A stretch of 64,000 nt of DNA from Hyphomicrobiales bacterium (GCA_930633525.1 CAKNFP010000001.1:1466001-1530000); one strand, 5' to 3'. Positions 15,483-24,799 are shown, counted from the first letter of the stretch. Notes: a model not told the origin generated them from the sequence alone. A program made the numbers and translations.

Positions 15483-17933
15483 ATGGTGACCTGGGTGTGG
15501 AACGGGGGCACGGGCAACTGGTCCGATCAGTCGAACTGGAAGGCTGAGGGAACCGGAGAGAACGGTCTGCCGCAACCCGGTGACACGGTCGTCATCGCGA
15601 GTGGAAATCCACAGGTCGGGGCTATCACGCTCCAGGACATTACCATCGTCCTCGGCTCGACTGACCGGAATGCTCCCGCGACATTGACGGCGGATGCGAC
15701 GATCTTCGCCGCCGGAACGGTCATCATGAACTATGGCCAGACCGCTTTCGCCCGGCTCGAGGTCCATGGTGACGTATCGCTGGCGGGTGCTCTTTCGCCT
15801 TACGCGAAGGGCGGCGCGCTGACAGTCGATATCGTCGACGGCGCAAGCTTCACGAATACTGGTATTGTCACCAGCGGCGAGGTTGCGGCGATCTCGATCC
15901 TTGGGGAAGGCACTTTCGTCAACAACAAGCTGCTTTCAGCGGTTGGCGCGGGCCATGTGGTTCTTGGCGAGAACTTGGTCATCGACGGGACCGGCCGCAT
16001 TGTCCTTGGCGATGGCGGACTGATTACTGTCAACGGTGCTGTTCCCGCCACCCAGCAGATCACTTTCAAGGCCGGCGGGACACTCGTTGTCCAGGATCTG
16101 GCAAGCTTTCATGCGGAGATCGCGGCTTTTGCCAGTGGCAACAAGATCGATCTTCCCGAATTGACCGCCAATCAATTCCATTTCGATTCCAAGACGGGTG
16201 TCTTGCAGATCGAAGAGAACGGCGTGGTCGTCGGCCAGATGACCTTCTCGGGCGTTTCCGGGCCAGGCAAGTTTGAACTTGCTCCGCTCTCCGGCGGCGG
16301 GACCCTGCTTGAAGGCTATGTCCCTTCGTCCGTGGTGCCGCCGGAAATTGCCGCGCCCGACCTCTTCCCGACCTTGCCGATCGCGCTGCGCGTCACGCCC
16401 GGCGAAACGATCACGCTGGAAGACGCGCTGACCCAGGCGTTCGGCAGCGACTTCAGCGGCTACAAGGAATTCTATATCTATTACACCGGCCAGGAAACCT
16501 GGATCGAAGACCGCTTCTCGTTCTGGGATCCGAAGGATCCGAGCGTGAATGAGTGGCTGGTGAATGGCACGTCGATCGGGGCAGGCGACAACAACATCAC
16601 CAGGATCACCGCCGATCAGTTGTCGTCGGTGGAACTGAAAGCGGGCAATGTCATCGGTGCCAATGCCACCATTCTCGTGCCGATCGCTTACGACGACAAC
16701 GGAAACGCGGTTGAATATGCTAGTTATAAGCCGATCATCGTCAACCCGGACCTGATACCTCCGCCGGTCTCGGGACGTGCGCCGACTGCCGACGATATTG
16801 TCGCGATGGCAGAGGCTTATGCCAAGGTCTATTATAACATCCCGAATACCAACGATTGCTTCAACATCGGCAAGGCGATTGCTGCCTCGGTCGGCGCGGC
16901 GTTGCCCGATACCGCATTTAATCTCAACCCGAGCGAGAATGTCGACGGCGGTTTCTGGCGGGTGGCCTACCGCGGCGATCAGGGGGAGCCGGTCCTGGAC
17001 TGGTCGACGCTCGTCAAGCCGGGAGACATCGTTCGCATGGCTTGGCCGGGCGGGGGCGGCCACACGACCACCGTGATCAAGGGCGTCGGGCCTGAAGGCC
17101 AGATTCTCGTCTACGACAATGACTCGTTCACGCCCGGCTTCGAGTCCATCGGCGAGCACTATGCGAATTACGCACCGGACACGCTCGCCACAGGCATCAC
17201 CATTTTCAGGCTTGCCGAGGACGCGCGCTATCTGATCACGGCGACGGATCTGACGGAGACGTTGCAAGGTACGATCCATGACGACGATATCCGCCCCAAT
17301 GGCGGCGCGGACAGCATAACCGGCGGACCGGGCGATGATCTTGTCCAGGGCCTCACGGCCCAGATGAACGGCATCACCTTCACCGATTTCACCTTTGGCG
17401 ACACGCTCGGTTTCAACGATCTCGTGGCCGCCGGGGTCAACGTCTCCTACGCGCATAACACGGGGGAGATCTTCGTCTTCAGCGACGGCGAGGCTGTCGC
17501 GGCGATCAAGGTGGGCGAGCCGCTTGACGCGCCGATTTTCACAGTCACGGGCGATGGCGCCGGCGGCTCGGTCATCGGGGCGGTCTCGGGAAATGATGTG
17601 GTGGCAGCTTCCGTTGCGCCGCTCTACGATATACTTGGTCGCTTGCCCGATGCGCCGGGCCTTGATTTCTGGAGAACTGGCATCGAGTCCGGTCTACTGC
17701 TCGATGACGTCGCCGCGACTTTCCTGGCGAGCGCCGAATTCAAATCAGATCATGGCGATGTCAGCGACGGCGGCTTCGTCGAACTGCTCTACAATACCTA
17801 TTTCAATCGCGCTCCGGATGTCGGCGGCTACGCCTTTTGGGTTGAGGCCCTCGAAGACGGTGCCATTGATCGCGCTGCCCTGCTGGTAGGGTTCACGCAG
17901 AGCGCTGAATACCACGACCTGCATCCGGCATAG
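15483..17933 (+). CDS. large secreted protein: repeat region, Cys/His hydrolase-like domain, RTX motif, DUF4214
   Basis: Protein of 816 aa without an N-terminal signal peptide, consistent with type I secretion by a C-terminal signal. Start 15483 has GAGGGGAA 6-7 bases upstream; in-frame ATG 15462 is less likely. Residues 1-290: beta-rich, opening WVWNGGTGNWSDQSNWKAEG, as in autotransporter or adhesin repeats. Residues 430-590: DCFNIGKAIAASVGAALPD with Cys459, VKPGDIVRMAWPGGGGHTTT with His527, and ILVYDNDS with Asp545/Asn546, the order and spacing of an NlpC/P60 or CHAP-like papain fold. Around 605-622: one RTX nonapeptide pair (GGADSITGGPGDDLVQG). C-terminus: two DUF4214-type repeats (DILGRLPDAPGLDFWRTGIE and LLYNTYFNRAPDVGGYAFWV). 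No type I secretion genes are nearby. The catalytic role is inference. Confidence 0.8.
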   Translation: MVTWVWNGGTGNWSDQSNWKAEGTGENGLPQPGDTVVIASGNPQVGAITLQDITIVLGSTDRNAPATLTADATIFAAGTVIMNYGQTAFARLEVHGDVSLAGALSPYAKGGALTVDIVDGASFTNTGIVTSGEVAAISILGEGTFVNNKLLSAVGAGHVVLGENLVIDGTGRIVLGDGGLITVNGAVPATQQITFKAGGTLVVQDLASFHAEIAAFASGNKIDLPELTANQFHFDSKTGVLQIEENGVVVGQMTFSGVSGPGKFELAPLSGGGTLLEGYVPSSVVPPEIAAPDLFPTLPIALRVTPGETITLEDALTQAFGSDFSGYKEFYIYYTGQETWIEDRFSFWDPKDPSVNEWLVNGTSIGAGDNNITRITADQLSSVELKAGNVIGANATILVPIAYDDNGNAVEYASYKPIIVNPDLIPPPVSGRAPTADDIVAMAEAYAKVYYNIPNTNDCFNIGKAIAASVGAALPDTAFNLNPSENVDGGFWRVAYRGDQGEPVLDWSTLVKPGDIVRMAWPGGGGHTTTVIKGVGPEGQILVYDNDSFTPGFESIGEHYANYAPDTLATGITIFRLAEDARYLITATDLTETLQGTIHDDDIRPNGGADSITGGPGDDLVQGLTAQMNGITFTDFTFGDTLGFNDLVAAGVNVSYAHNTGEIFVFSDGEAVAAIKVGEPLDAPIFTVTGDGAGGSVIGAVSGNDVVAASVAPLYDILGRLPDAPGLDFWRTGIESGLLLDDVAATFLASAEFKSDHGDVSDGGFVELLYNTYFNRAPDVGGYAFWVEALEDGAIDRAALLVGFTQSAEYHDLHPA

Positions 17934-17966
17934 GGGCATTCGCCACGCGTCTGCGCCGGCCTGCTG

Positions 17967-19025
17967 TCACGAACTGTCGCGGACCAGCAGTTCAAAGCCG
18001 ATATCGACCACCCGTTCGGGAATGGGCTTGTCCTGCATCCGGGCGAGCAGCAGTTCGGCCGAAAGCATGCCAATCCTGCGGGTCGCGATGGCGACTGTCG
18101 TCAGGCTCGGACGGAGATGCCCCGCGATATCGTAGTTGCCGAAGCCGGTGATCGCGAGGTCTTCCGGCACCCGGACCCCCAGGTCGTTACAGCGGAACGC
18201 CGCGCCGGAGGCGAGGACGTCGCTGGTGAAGACGATAGCGTCGGTCTTTGGATAACTGGAGCGGACGAGGTCTAGCAGCTCGGCGCCCGTGGCCATGATC
18301 ATCGAATTGCTGGTAGCTGTCGTCACCTGTGGCTCCACGCCCGGAAAGCGCTCGCCATGGGCGTCGAGAAAGCCCTTGAGGCGGTCCTTGGCGCGATGGT
18401 CGCCGGGCTTCATGACGCCCGCGAAGGTGAGCCGCTGGTAGCCGCGATCCGCGAGGTGGTTCACCACCGCTTTCATCGCCGCATGGTTGGAGAAGCCGAC
18501 CACGAGATCGATCGGGCGGGGCGTCAGGCCCCAGCTCTCGACGACTGGCACGCCGGCGCGCTTGAGAATATGCGTCGCGTCACGCGTATGGTGTGTGCCG
18601 ATGATGAAGAAGCCGTCCGGCCGCCGGCCGCTCAGGCTGCGGATAAGGGCTTCCTCCCGGGCGGCGACATAGTCCGTGTGGCCGAGGAAAACCTGGTAGC
18701 CTTCCGGCAGAAGCACGTCCGACAGGCCCTGGATCGTCTCGGCAAAGATCGAGGTCGATATGGCCGGGATGATCGCCGCGACGGTCATGCTCCGGTTGGA
18801 TGCCAGATGGCTCGCCGAGAAATTCTGCACGTAATGCGTCTTGCGGACGGCCTCCTCGATCCGCTGCAGCGTCTCGCCACTGACGCTCGACGAATCGCGG
18901 AGCGCGCGGGACACGGTCTGCGTCGATACGCCTGCGGCGGCCGCGACATCCGCCATCGTGACGGCCGAAGTGGCGGAACGGCGGCGCGGGGTCCTTGTTT
19001 TCGTTGGCACTTTGTCCCTCGGCAT
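17967..19025 (-). CDS. LacI-family transcriptional regulator (GntR-like)
   Basis: DNA-binding repressor/activator with a sugar-binding-like effector domain, about 352 aa from ATG 19025; a start further upstream (19067) would add 14 residues and neither has an ideal ribosome site. The helix-turn-helix and hinge helix are at the N-terminus: TMADVAAAAGVSTQTVSRAL. The effector domain begins MTVAAIIPAISTSIFAETIQ. The stop is 33 bp from the convergent RTX gene. It faces an SDR gene across 290 bp holding three copies of GTTAGCGCTAAC-like operators, typical GntR/LacI sites, so it probably controls itself and the rightward operon. Confidence 0.92.
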   Translation of the reverse strand: MPRDKVPTKTRTPRRRSATSAVTMADVAAAAGVSTQTVSRALRDSSSVSGETLQRIEEAVRKTHYVQNFSASHLASNRSMTVAAIIPAISTSIFAETIQGLSDVLLPEGYQVFLGHTDYVAAREEALIRSLSGRRPDGFFIIGTHHTRDATHILKRAGVPVVESWGLTPRPIDLVVGFSNHAAMKAVVNHLADRGYQRLTFAGVMKPGDHRAKDRLKGFLDAHGERFPGVEPQVTTATSNSMIMATGAELLDLVRSSYPKTDAIVFTSDVLASGAAFRCNDLGVRVPEDLAITGFGNYDIAGHLRPSLTTVAIATRRIGMLSAELLLARMQDKPIPERVVDIGFELLVRDSS

Positions 19026-19173
19026 GGGGCGTTCGTTTCTCCTCGACGATCCTGGCACAAATGGCAATCGTCCATGCCAATGTCAGACCTGATGCCCGCA
19101 GCCTATCTCCCCGCAAGGCAACTTTCACCCGTGTCCCACGTCACCTTTCGTAGCATCGGTGATGAACGATGGC

Positions 19174-19185
19174 GTTAGCGCTAAC
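19174..19185. promoter_or_regulatory. LacI-family operator, perfect palindrome
   Basis: GTTAGCGCTAAC, a fully symmetric 12-mer with the central CG pair typical of LacI/GntR-family operators, in the region between the divergent LacI gene and the SDR operon. Confidence 0.75.
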
Positions 19186-19226
19186 ATATTTCTCGCGAGT
19201 CGGCTTGCATCCATTTCGCCGGTCAT

Positions 19227-19250
19227 GTTATCGCTAACGTTAGCGGTAAC
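19227..19250. promoter_or_regulatory. tandem pair of LacI-family operators
   Basis: Two abutting 12-mers, GTTATCGCTAAC (19227-19238) and GTTAGCGGTAAC (19239-19250), each one mismatch from the perfect palindrome at 19174. The two also form one larger inverted repeat. Centres are 53 and 65 bp from the first operator, suitable for looping. Confidence 0.75.
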
Positions 19251-19317
19251 AAATGGACGCGTGTCTGTCGCCCGGCATGGGTGACAGCATCGCAAAAAGG
19301 GAACGGAAGCGCTGGCT

Positions 19318-20067
19318 ATGGGTGGGCTGACGGGCCGGATTGCCTGGATCACGGGAGGCGGGAGTGGCATTGGCGCGGCCGGTGCCAGGGCGCTTGCCGC
19401 CGCCGGCGCGTATGTCGTCGTTTCAGGTCGCCGTGAGGCAGCACTTGCCGATGTTGTCGCGGGCATCGTTGCCGCGGGTGGCGCGGGTGAGGCTGCTGTC
19501 GTCGATGTCGCCCATGAAGGCAGCGTTCGCGAAGTCGCCGACAGGATTGCTGCCGCGCATGGCGGCATCGATATCCTCGTCGCCAGTGCTGGCGTCAATG
19601 TTCCTGACCGTAGCTTCGCGACACTCGACCCGACTGCGTGGACGACGCTGATCAATGTCAATCTGAACGGAACGATGTACGCCATCCAGTCCGTTCTTCC
19701 CGGCATGCGGGCACGGCGGGACGGGCTTGTCATCATCGTATCGTCCTGGGTCGGCCGGCATCCGGTGCTGCTCGGTGGCCCGGGTTACAATGCGGCCAAG
19801 CAGGCAGTGGTGGCGCTCAGCCATTCCCTCAATATGGAAGAATGCGGCAACGGCATTCGCTCCAGCGTCATCATGCCGGGCGAGGTCGCGACGGACCACA
19901 TCATGAAACGTGCTGTGCCACCCTCGCCGGAGGAGCTGGCGCGGCTTCTGAGCCCTGACGATGTTGGGCAGATGATCCGCGTGGTGGCTGAGATGCCGCC
20001 GCGGGTCTGCGTCAACGAAGTGCTCATCAGCCCGACCTGGAACCGCAATTTCATCGCGGCGAACTGA
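19318..20067 (+). CDS. short-chain dehydrogenase/reductase
   Basis: NAD(P)-dependent oxidoreductase of 249 aa, classical SDR. Cofactor motif ITGGGSGIGAAGA, structural ASAGVN (NNAG position), catalytic Ser in IIVSSWVG and YNAAK as YxxxK. First gene of the operon opposite the LacI regulator, 68 bp after the tandem operator. Followed after 243 bp by a CoA transferase, so a separate promoter for the latter cannot be excluded. Substrate unknown, probably a sugar-derived or hydroxyacid alcohol. Confidence 0.92.
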   Translation: MGGLTGRIAWITGGGSGIGAAGARALAAAGAYVVVSGRREAALADVVAGIVAAGGAGEAAVVDVAHEGSVREVADRIAAAHGGIDILVASAGVNVPDRSFATLDPTAWTTLINVNLNGTMYAIQSVLPGMRARRDGLVIIVSSWVGRHPVLLGGPGYNAAKQAVVALSHSLNMEECGNGIRSSVIMPGEVATDHIMKRAVPPSPEELARLLSPDDVGQMIRVVAEMPPRVCVNEVLISPTWNRNFIAAN

Positions 20068-20310
20068 TGACGGTAAAGGGGCGGCAGCGCCGCCCCGATG
20101 GAGCGATCCGGTTCAGAAGAGATCGCTCCGGTCAACGACTTGAATGCCCGCGGCCAGCGACCGGCTCAGCACGGATGCCGGATGCTGTGGGCCGCCCGTG
20201 CCGGTCTTCGCGGGGCTCATGGCCGCCGTGGAATGCGGGCGCATCCATGATCGTGGCGGGTGCCGTAAGGCGACCGCTGCCCTCGACTGCACCACAGGAT
20301 AGATCAGGTT

Positions 20311-21519
20311 ATGACAAGCAAGCGTAACGTACTCAGCGGATACCGCGTTCTCGATTGCTCGATTGCCATGGCGGGCCCTCTCGCGGCGCAACGCCTTGGC
20401 GACCTCGGGGCTGATGTGGTCAAGGTGGAGCCGGTTACCGGCGAGTGGCAGCGCCATGTCTCCGCTGGGGGCGCCGGCGGCAATCGCATCAATGTCTCGT
20501 TCTTGTCGCTGAACCGCAACAAGCGCTCGTTGTCGGTCAATCTGAAAGACCCGGCGGGCAAGGCGCTGCTGCTCGATCTCGTCAAAACGGCGGATGTCTT
20601 TCTGCAGAATTACCGTCCGGGCGTCGCCAAACGTCTCGGTGTCGACTACGAGACCCTCTCGGCGATCAATCCGAGCCTCGTCTATGTCTCCATGTCCGGT
20701 TATGGCGAGAGCGGGCCTTATATCAATCATCCTGGACAGGACCTCATCCTTCAGGGGCTCTCGGGGGCGATGCTGTCTGCCGGGCGGGAGGGCGAGGCGC
20801 CGACGCCTGCCGGCCAGTATCTCGTCGACGCCGTCACGGCTTACACGGCCTTCGAGGGCGTGCTCGCCGCGCTTCTCCACCGCGAACGCACGGGGGAGGG
20901 GCAGCTCGTTCAGGTCAATATGCTGGACGCCATCACGACCCTGCAGATGCAGGAATTGTCGGTCTATACGGTTGCCGGCAAGCCCCAGAAGCGCTCCAGC
21001 GAGCCGCATGCCCATGTCTATATCCGTTCGCCCTACGGTGCCTTCGCGACGAGCGATGGCTTCATCATCCTTGCCTTCCCGCCCCTGAAGCGTCTTGGCG
21101 AGTTGATCGGCGAACCGTCCTTCCTGGATATGAACGACGAAGTCGACAGCTGGGCGCGCCGCGATGAAATCTTCGCCAAGACCCGCGCGAAACTGATGGA
21201 GCGCACCAGTGCCGAATGGCTGGACATGTTTCGCGCCAACGACATCTGGTGCGGGCCGGTTTATGGCTACGAGGATTTGCTGAAAGATCCGCAGATCGCC
21301 CATAACGGCACCTTCGTCACCTATGATCACCCGACCGAGGGCCGTGTCACCACTCCGGGCTTCCCGATCAAGTTCTCGAAGACCCCGTCGAGCGTCGAGC
21401 GCGGCGCGCCGCTGGCCGGTGAACATACGCGCGAGGTCCTGACGGAAGCCGGCTTTTCCCCCGAGAAGATCGACGAACTCGTGGGTTCCGGCGTGGTCGG
21501 CGAGGCGGAGATCGCGTGA
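20311..21519 (+). CDS. CaiB/BaiF family (class III) CoA transferase
   Basis: Moves CoA from an acyl-CoA donor to a carboxylic acid, activating it for catabolism. 402 aa. N-terminal VLDCSIAMAGPLAAQRLGDL then GADVVKVEP and RNKRSLSVNLKDPAG are the CaiB/FRC hallmarks; the presumed catalytic Asp is Asp173 in QYLVDAVTAY. GYGESGPYINHPGQDLILQG is the conserved glycine-rich stretch. Its stop overlaps the start of the next gene by 4 bp, and an enoyl-CoA hydratase follows two genes later, so an acyl-CoA formed here may be hydrated next (inference). Confidence 0.92.
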   Translation: MTSKRNVLSGYRVLDCSIAMAGPLAAQRLGDLGADVVKVEPVTGEWQRHVSAGGAGGNRINVSFLSLNRNKRSLSVNLKDPAGKALLLDLVKTADVFLQNYRPGVAKRLGVDYETLSAINPSLVYVSMSGYGESGPYINHPGQDLILQGLSGAMLSAGREGEAPTPAGQYLVDAVTAYTAFEGVLAALLHRERTGEGQLVQVNMLDAITTLQMQELSVYTVAGKPQKRSSEPHAHVYIRSPYGAFATSDGFIILAFPPLKRLGELIGEPSFLDMNDEVDSWARRDEIFAKTRAKLMERTSAEWLDMFRANDIWCGPVYGYEDLLKDPQIAHNGTFVTYDHPTEGRVTTPGFPIKFSKTPSSVERGAPLAGEHTREVLTEAGFSPEKIDELVGSGVVGEAEIA

Positions 21520-22667
21520 TGCGCTACCGCGCCCTCACATGGGACCATCCCCGCGGCTACAACGCGCTTGCCGCGGCGGCCGCCGGGCTCGACGAGGCCA
21601 GGGATGGCCTCGCCATCGACTGGGACAAGCAGCCGCTGGAAGGCTTCGAGGAGCATCCCATCGAGGACCTCTGCGCGCGCTATGACCTCGTTGTGATGGA
21701 TCATCCCCATGTGGGTGAGGCGGTGACGCGGGGGTGTCTGCGTCCGCTGGAGGAGGTGTTCAAGGCTGATGATCTCGCCGCCTGGGCACGCGACAGCATT
21801 GGCCCAAGTCTCGCCAGCTACCGTTTCGGCGGCGTGCATTGGGCGTTGCCCCTCGATGCCGCGACCCAGGTGATGGCACTGCGTGCCGATCTCCTCGACC
21901 AGGAGGTTCCCCGAACCTGGCAGGACGTTCTGGATCTTTCTCAGCGCAAGCCGGTCGTGCTCTCGCTCGCCGGTCCGCACGCCTGCCTCAGCTTCCTCTC
22001 GATTGCCGCGTCGCTTGGGGAGCCGCCCGCCGTCGCGGATGCAGATGTCCTGGTGTCCGAGGCGGTCGGCCTCGACGGGCTCGCCATCATGGCTGAACTC
22101 GATGGCCGGATGCCGGAGGCAACGCGCGCGAAGAACCCGATCGGCATCCTCGAGCATATGGCGCGTCACGAGGACGTGGCGCTGTGCCCGCTCGTCTACG
22201 GCTACGTCAACTACGCCGCGCCTGCCGCGGGGCAGGGCAGGCCGATCACCTTTGCCAATGCCCCGCGTGGGACAGCAGGCGGGCGTCCGGGCTCGACGCT
22301 GGGCGGCACCGGCATCGGTCTGTCGCGGCGCTGCGCAATCACCCCGCAGTTGCTCGACCATTTGCGTTGGCTGCTGAGTGCCGAAGCCCAGCGTGGCTTC
22401 ATTCCCGATCACGATGGCCAGCCGAGCCGGCGCGATGCCTGGCACGACGCCGGTGTCAATGACCGCTGGGGCGGGTTCTACAACAATACGGCCGAGACGC
22501 TGGAGGCAGCCTATGTCCGCCCGCGCCATGACGGCTACATCGCCTTCCAGACGGACGCTTCCGAGATGCTGCGCGAGGCCCTTGCCGGGCGCTGTTCGCA
22601 TCGAGATGTCCTTGCCCGTCTCCAGGATCGATATGCCCAGAGCCGCCGGAAGGGCGGCGAGCGCTAG
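21516..22667 (+). CDS. solute-binding-protein-like protein lacking a signal peptide
   Basis: 383 aa with the fold pattern of family 1 extracellular solute-binding proteins: DLVVMDHPHVGEAVTRGCLR, the interdomain LASYRFGGVHWALPLDAATQ followed by ALRADLLDQEVPRTWQDVLD, and C-terminal DHLRWLLSAEAQRGFIPDHD. The ATG overlaps the CoA transferase stop (ATGA) and the protein begins MMRYRALTWDHPRGYNALAA, with no hydrophobic export sequence and no RR motif, so it should stay in the cytoplasm. Its place between a CoA transferase and an enoyl-CoA hydratase suggests a cytoplasmic ligand-binding or enzymatic role rather than transport. Function unknown. Confidence 0.8.
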   Translation: MMRYRALTWDHPRGYNALAAAAAGLDEARDGLAIDWDKQPLEGFEEHPIEDLCARYDLVVMDHPHVGEAVTRGCLRPLEEVFKADDLAAWARDSIGPSLASYRFGGVHWALPLDAATQVMALRADLLDQEVPRTWQDVLDLSQRKPVVLSLAGPHACLSFLSIAASLGEPPAVADADVLVSEAVGLDGLAIMAELDGRMPEATRAKNPIGILEHMARHEDVALCPLVYGYVNYAAPAAGQGRPITFANAPRGTAGGRPGSTLGGTGIGLSRRCAITPQLLDHLRWLLSAEAQRGFIPDHDGQPSRRDAWHDAGVNDRWGGFYNNTAETLEAAYVRPRHDGYIAFQTDASEMLREALAGRCSHRDVLARLQDRYAQSRRKGGER

Positions 22668-22685
22668 ACTTTGCAGGATTGAACG

Positions 22686-23456
22686 ATGATAGAAGAAATC
22701 GGCTTCACGATCGACGGCTTTGTTGCCACGATCACCCTGAATCGCCCGGCGAAGCTCAATGCGGTGACGCCGGAGATGGCTTCGGCCCTGGTTGCCGCCG
22801 TCAAGCGCTGCAATGACGACGACGCCATTCGCTGCGTCGTGCTTACGGGCGCCGGACCGAAGTCCTTCTCCTGCGGCTCGGACATCCGCGAACTCGATCG
22901 CTACGACACCGCGTGGAACTTCCGCAACCGCGAGGACTATTGCGACGCCATCCGCAATCTGCGCAAGCCGTCGATCGCCGCGGTGAACGGCTATGCCTTC
23001 GGCGGTGGGCTTGAGACGGCCATGAGCTGCGATATCCGCATTGCCTCCGACAACGCGCAATTCGGCGCGCCGGAGATCAAACTCGGGTGGATCGGCGGTG
23101 GCGGCGTTGCTGCCTTCCTTTCGCACAGCATCGGTTCGTCCAATGCGGCCATGATGATCCTCACGGGCGATCCGATCGACGCGGCCAAGGCTCTCGCCTG
23201 GGGGCTTGTCAGCGAAGTCGTGCCGCAGGACGCGTTGCTGGCACGCGCTCAGGAACTGGCGGCGATCATCGCCAGCCGGGCGCCGGTGGCCGCCGAGACC
23301 GCGAAGATGAATCTGGCGGCCGCGCATGCGCTGCCGATCACGCAGGCCATCGCCTATGAACGCGATCTCCAGACCATCTGCTTCGCCACGGAGGACGCCG
23401 CCGAGGGGCGGGCCGCGTTCAAGGAAAAGCGCCAGCCGGTCTTCCGGCGCAAGTAG
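22686..23456 (+). CDS. enoyl-CoA hydratase/isomerase family protein
   Basis: Crotonase-fold enzyme of 256 aa acting on acyl-CoA. Oxyanion-hole segments are GPKSFSCGSDIREL and AVNGYAFGGGLETAMSCDIR. The first catalytic Glu is kept in FGAPEIKLGW, but the second Glu of true hydratases (within the LTGD helix region) aligns with Met in SNAAMMILTGD, so it may be an isomerase, hydrolase or lyase of the superfamily rather than a hydratase. Starts 18 bp after the previous gene and is the last gene before a sugar-type ABC importer. Confidence 0.9.
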   Translation: MIEEIGFTIDGFVATITLNRPAKLNAVTPEMASALVAAVKRCNDDDAIRCVVLTGAGPKSFSCGSDIRELDRYDTAWNFRNREDYCDAIRNLRKPSIAAVNGYAFGGGLETAMSCDIRIASDNAQFGAPEIKLGWIGGGGVAAFLSHSIGSSNAAMMILTGDPIDAAKALAWGLVSEVVPQDALLARAQELAAIIASRAPVAAETAKMNLAAAHALPITQAIAYERDLQTICFATEDAAEGRAAFKEKRQPVFRRK

Positions 23457-23554
23457 GGATGATGTCGCCGCCGCATGGGGGCATTCATAATAATAATATT
23501 TCGTACTGACCGTTAGATTTCACCACTAGAAGAACATCTCGGGAGATGACGTCC

Positions 23555-24799
23555 ATGAAAATGCGCAAAATATTGTCTGGGTCTTTTGCAACCGCGGTCG
23601 CGGGGACGATGCTTTTTGCTGCGACGGGCGCCTATGCGCAGTCGGGAAAGACCGTGGTCACCTTCGCGGCCTCGCATTTCGCTGAAGTCGGTCGGGGGGA
23701 CAGGCTGAAAGCGTGGGTTGAGAAGTTCAACGCGGCGAACCCGGACATCGAAGTCAAGCCGGTCACCATTCCCTTCTCGTCCTTCGCCTCCACCATCTTC
23801 ACCCAACTCGGCGGCAAGGGCGGCCCGGATCTCATCCGCTTCGATCTGCCCGAGTTCTACGCTGCGGCCGCCTCCAATTCCGTGCTCTCATGGGATGGCG
23901 TGATCAATGACGCCGACTATAAATTCACCAGCGCCGACAGCTATCTGAAGATCAACGGCAAGCGCTATGGCGTCGCCTTCGATACCGCGAATTACGCGAT
24001 GATCTACAACGCGGCGCTGCTTCCGGATGGCAAACCGCCGAAGACCTTCGACGAGTTCCTCGCCGCCGCCAAGGCCGCGACCAAGGACGGCAACTACGGC
24101 TTCGCCTATCGCGCCACCATGGCCGAGCGCGGCGGTGTATGGTATGATATTACCAATTTCGTCTATGGCTTTGGTGGCCGCTGGTCGAAGCCCGACGGCA
24201 CGCCGACCTTCAACAGCCCGGAAGTCGTCGCGGGCGTCGCTGCCTACAAGCAGGTCTATGATGCCGGCATCACGCCAAAGGGCACGGATGCGGCCACCTA
24301 TCGCCGCATGTTCTGGGAAGGCAAGATCGCGACCGTCGTCGACAATGGTGGTGTGGCCACGATCCTGACCTCCCAGGGCAAGGCGCATCCCATCAGCGCG
24401 GCGCATTCCCCCTTTCCGCATCGCGAGCAGGGGATGATCCTCGCGCCCATCACCATCAACGCCAACACGAAGGTGAAGGACGCTGCGGCGAAGTTCCTGC
24501 GGTGGATGCTGGAGCCCAAGAATCAGCAGGAGCTGCAGACCCTGCTCGGGGCGGTCAACGTCGCCACGATCGTCGAGCGCACGCCGGAGGAACTCAAGGC
24601 GATGCCTTGGCTGAAGGCCTATGACGACCAGACGCCTTATAGCGTTCCGGCTCTGCCGCAGGGGCTTGAGGTCAAGTCACCCGAGATCCAGCAGATCGTC
24701 GTGCAGCAGCTCCTCAAGGTTCTGCAGGGCGGCGTCGCCCCTCAGGTGGCGATGGACGAGGCGCAGCGCCTCGTGCAGACCCGCGTGCTCGGCCAGTAA
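23555..24799 (+). CDS. ABC transporter substrate-binding protein, family 1 (sugar type)
   Basis: Periplasmic binding protein, 414 aa. ATG 23555 is preferred because GGGAG ends 9 bases upstream, whereas the in-frame ATG at 23546 directly touches that site. Sec signal peptide ends near GAYAQSGK. The mature protein shows the MalE-like pattern: TVVTFAASHFAEVGRGDRLK, KFNAANPDIEVKPVTIP, and the hinge YGVAFDTANYAMIYNAALLP. C-terminal FLRWMLEPKNQQELQTLLGA matches the family. It heads an SBP-permease-permease-ATPase unit with a strong GC hairpin in the gap to the first permease gene. Confidence 0.93.
   Translation: MKMRKILSGSFATAVAGTMLFAATGAYAQSGKTVVTFAASHFAEVGRGDRLKAWVEKFNAANPDIEVKPVTIPFSSFASTIFTQLGGKGGPDLIRFDLPEFYAAAASNSVLSWDGVINDADYKFTSADSYLKINGKRYGVAFDTANYAMIYNAALLPDGKPPKTFDEFLAAAKAATKDGNYGFAYRATMAERGGVWYDITNFVYGFGGRWSKPDGTPTFNSPEVVAGVAAYKQVYDAGITPKGTDAATYRRMFWEGKIATVVDNGGVATILTSQGKAHPISAAHSPFPHREQGMILAPITINANTKVKDAAAKFLRWMLEPKNQQELQTLLGAVNVATIVERTPEELKAMPWLKAYDDQTPYSVPALPQGLEVKSPEIQQIVVQQLLKVLQGGVAPQVAMDEAQRLVQTRVLGQ

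Noticed and set aside
20067..20327. 86-residue frame between the SDR and CoA transferase genes
   Set aside because: Arg/Gly/Pro-rich and overlaps the SDR stop and the CoA transferase start without a ribosome site; no domain.
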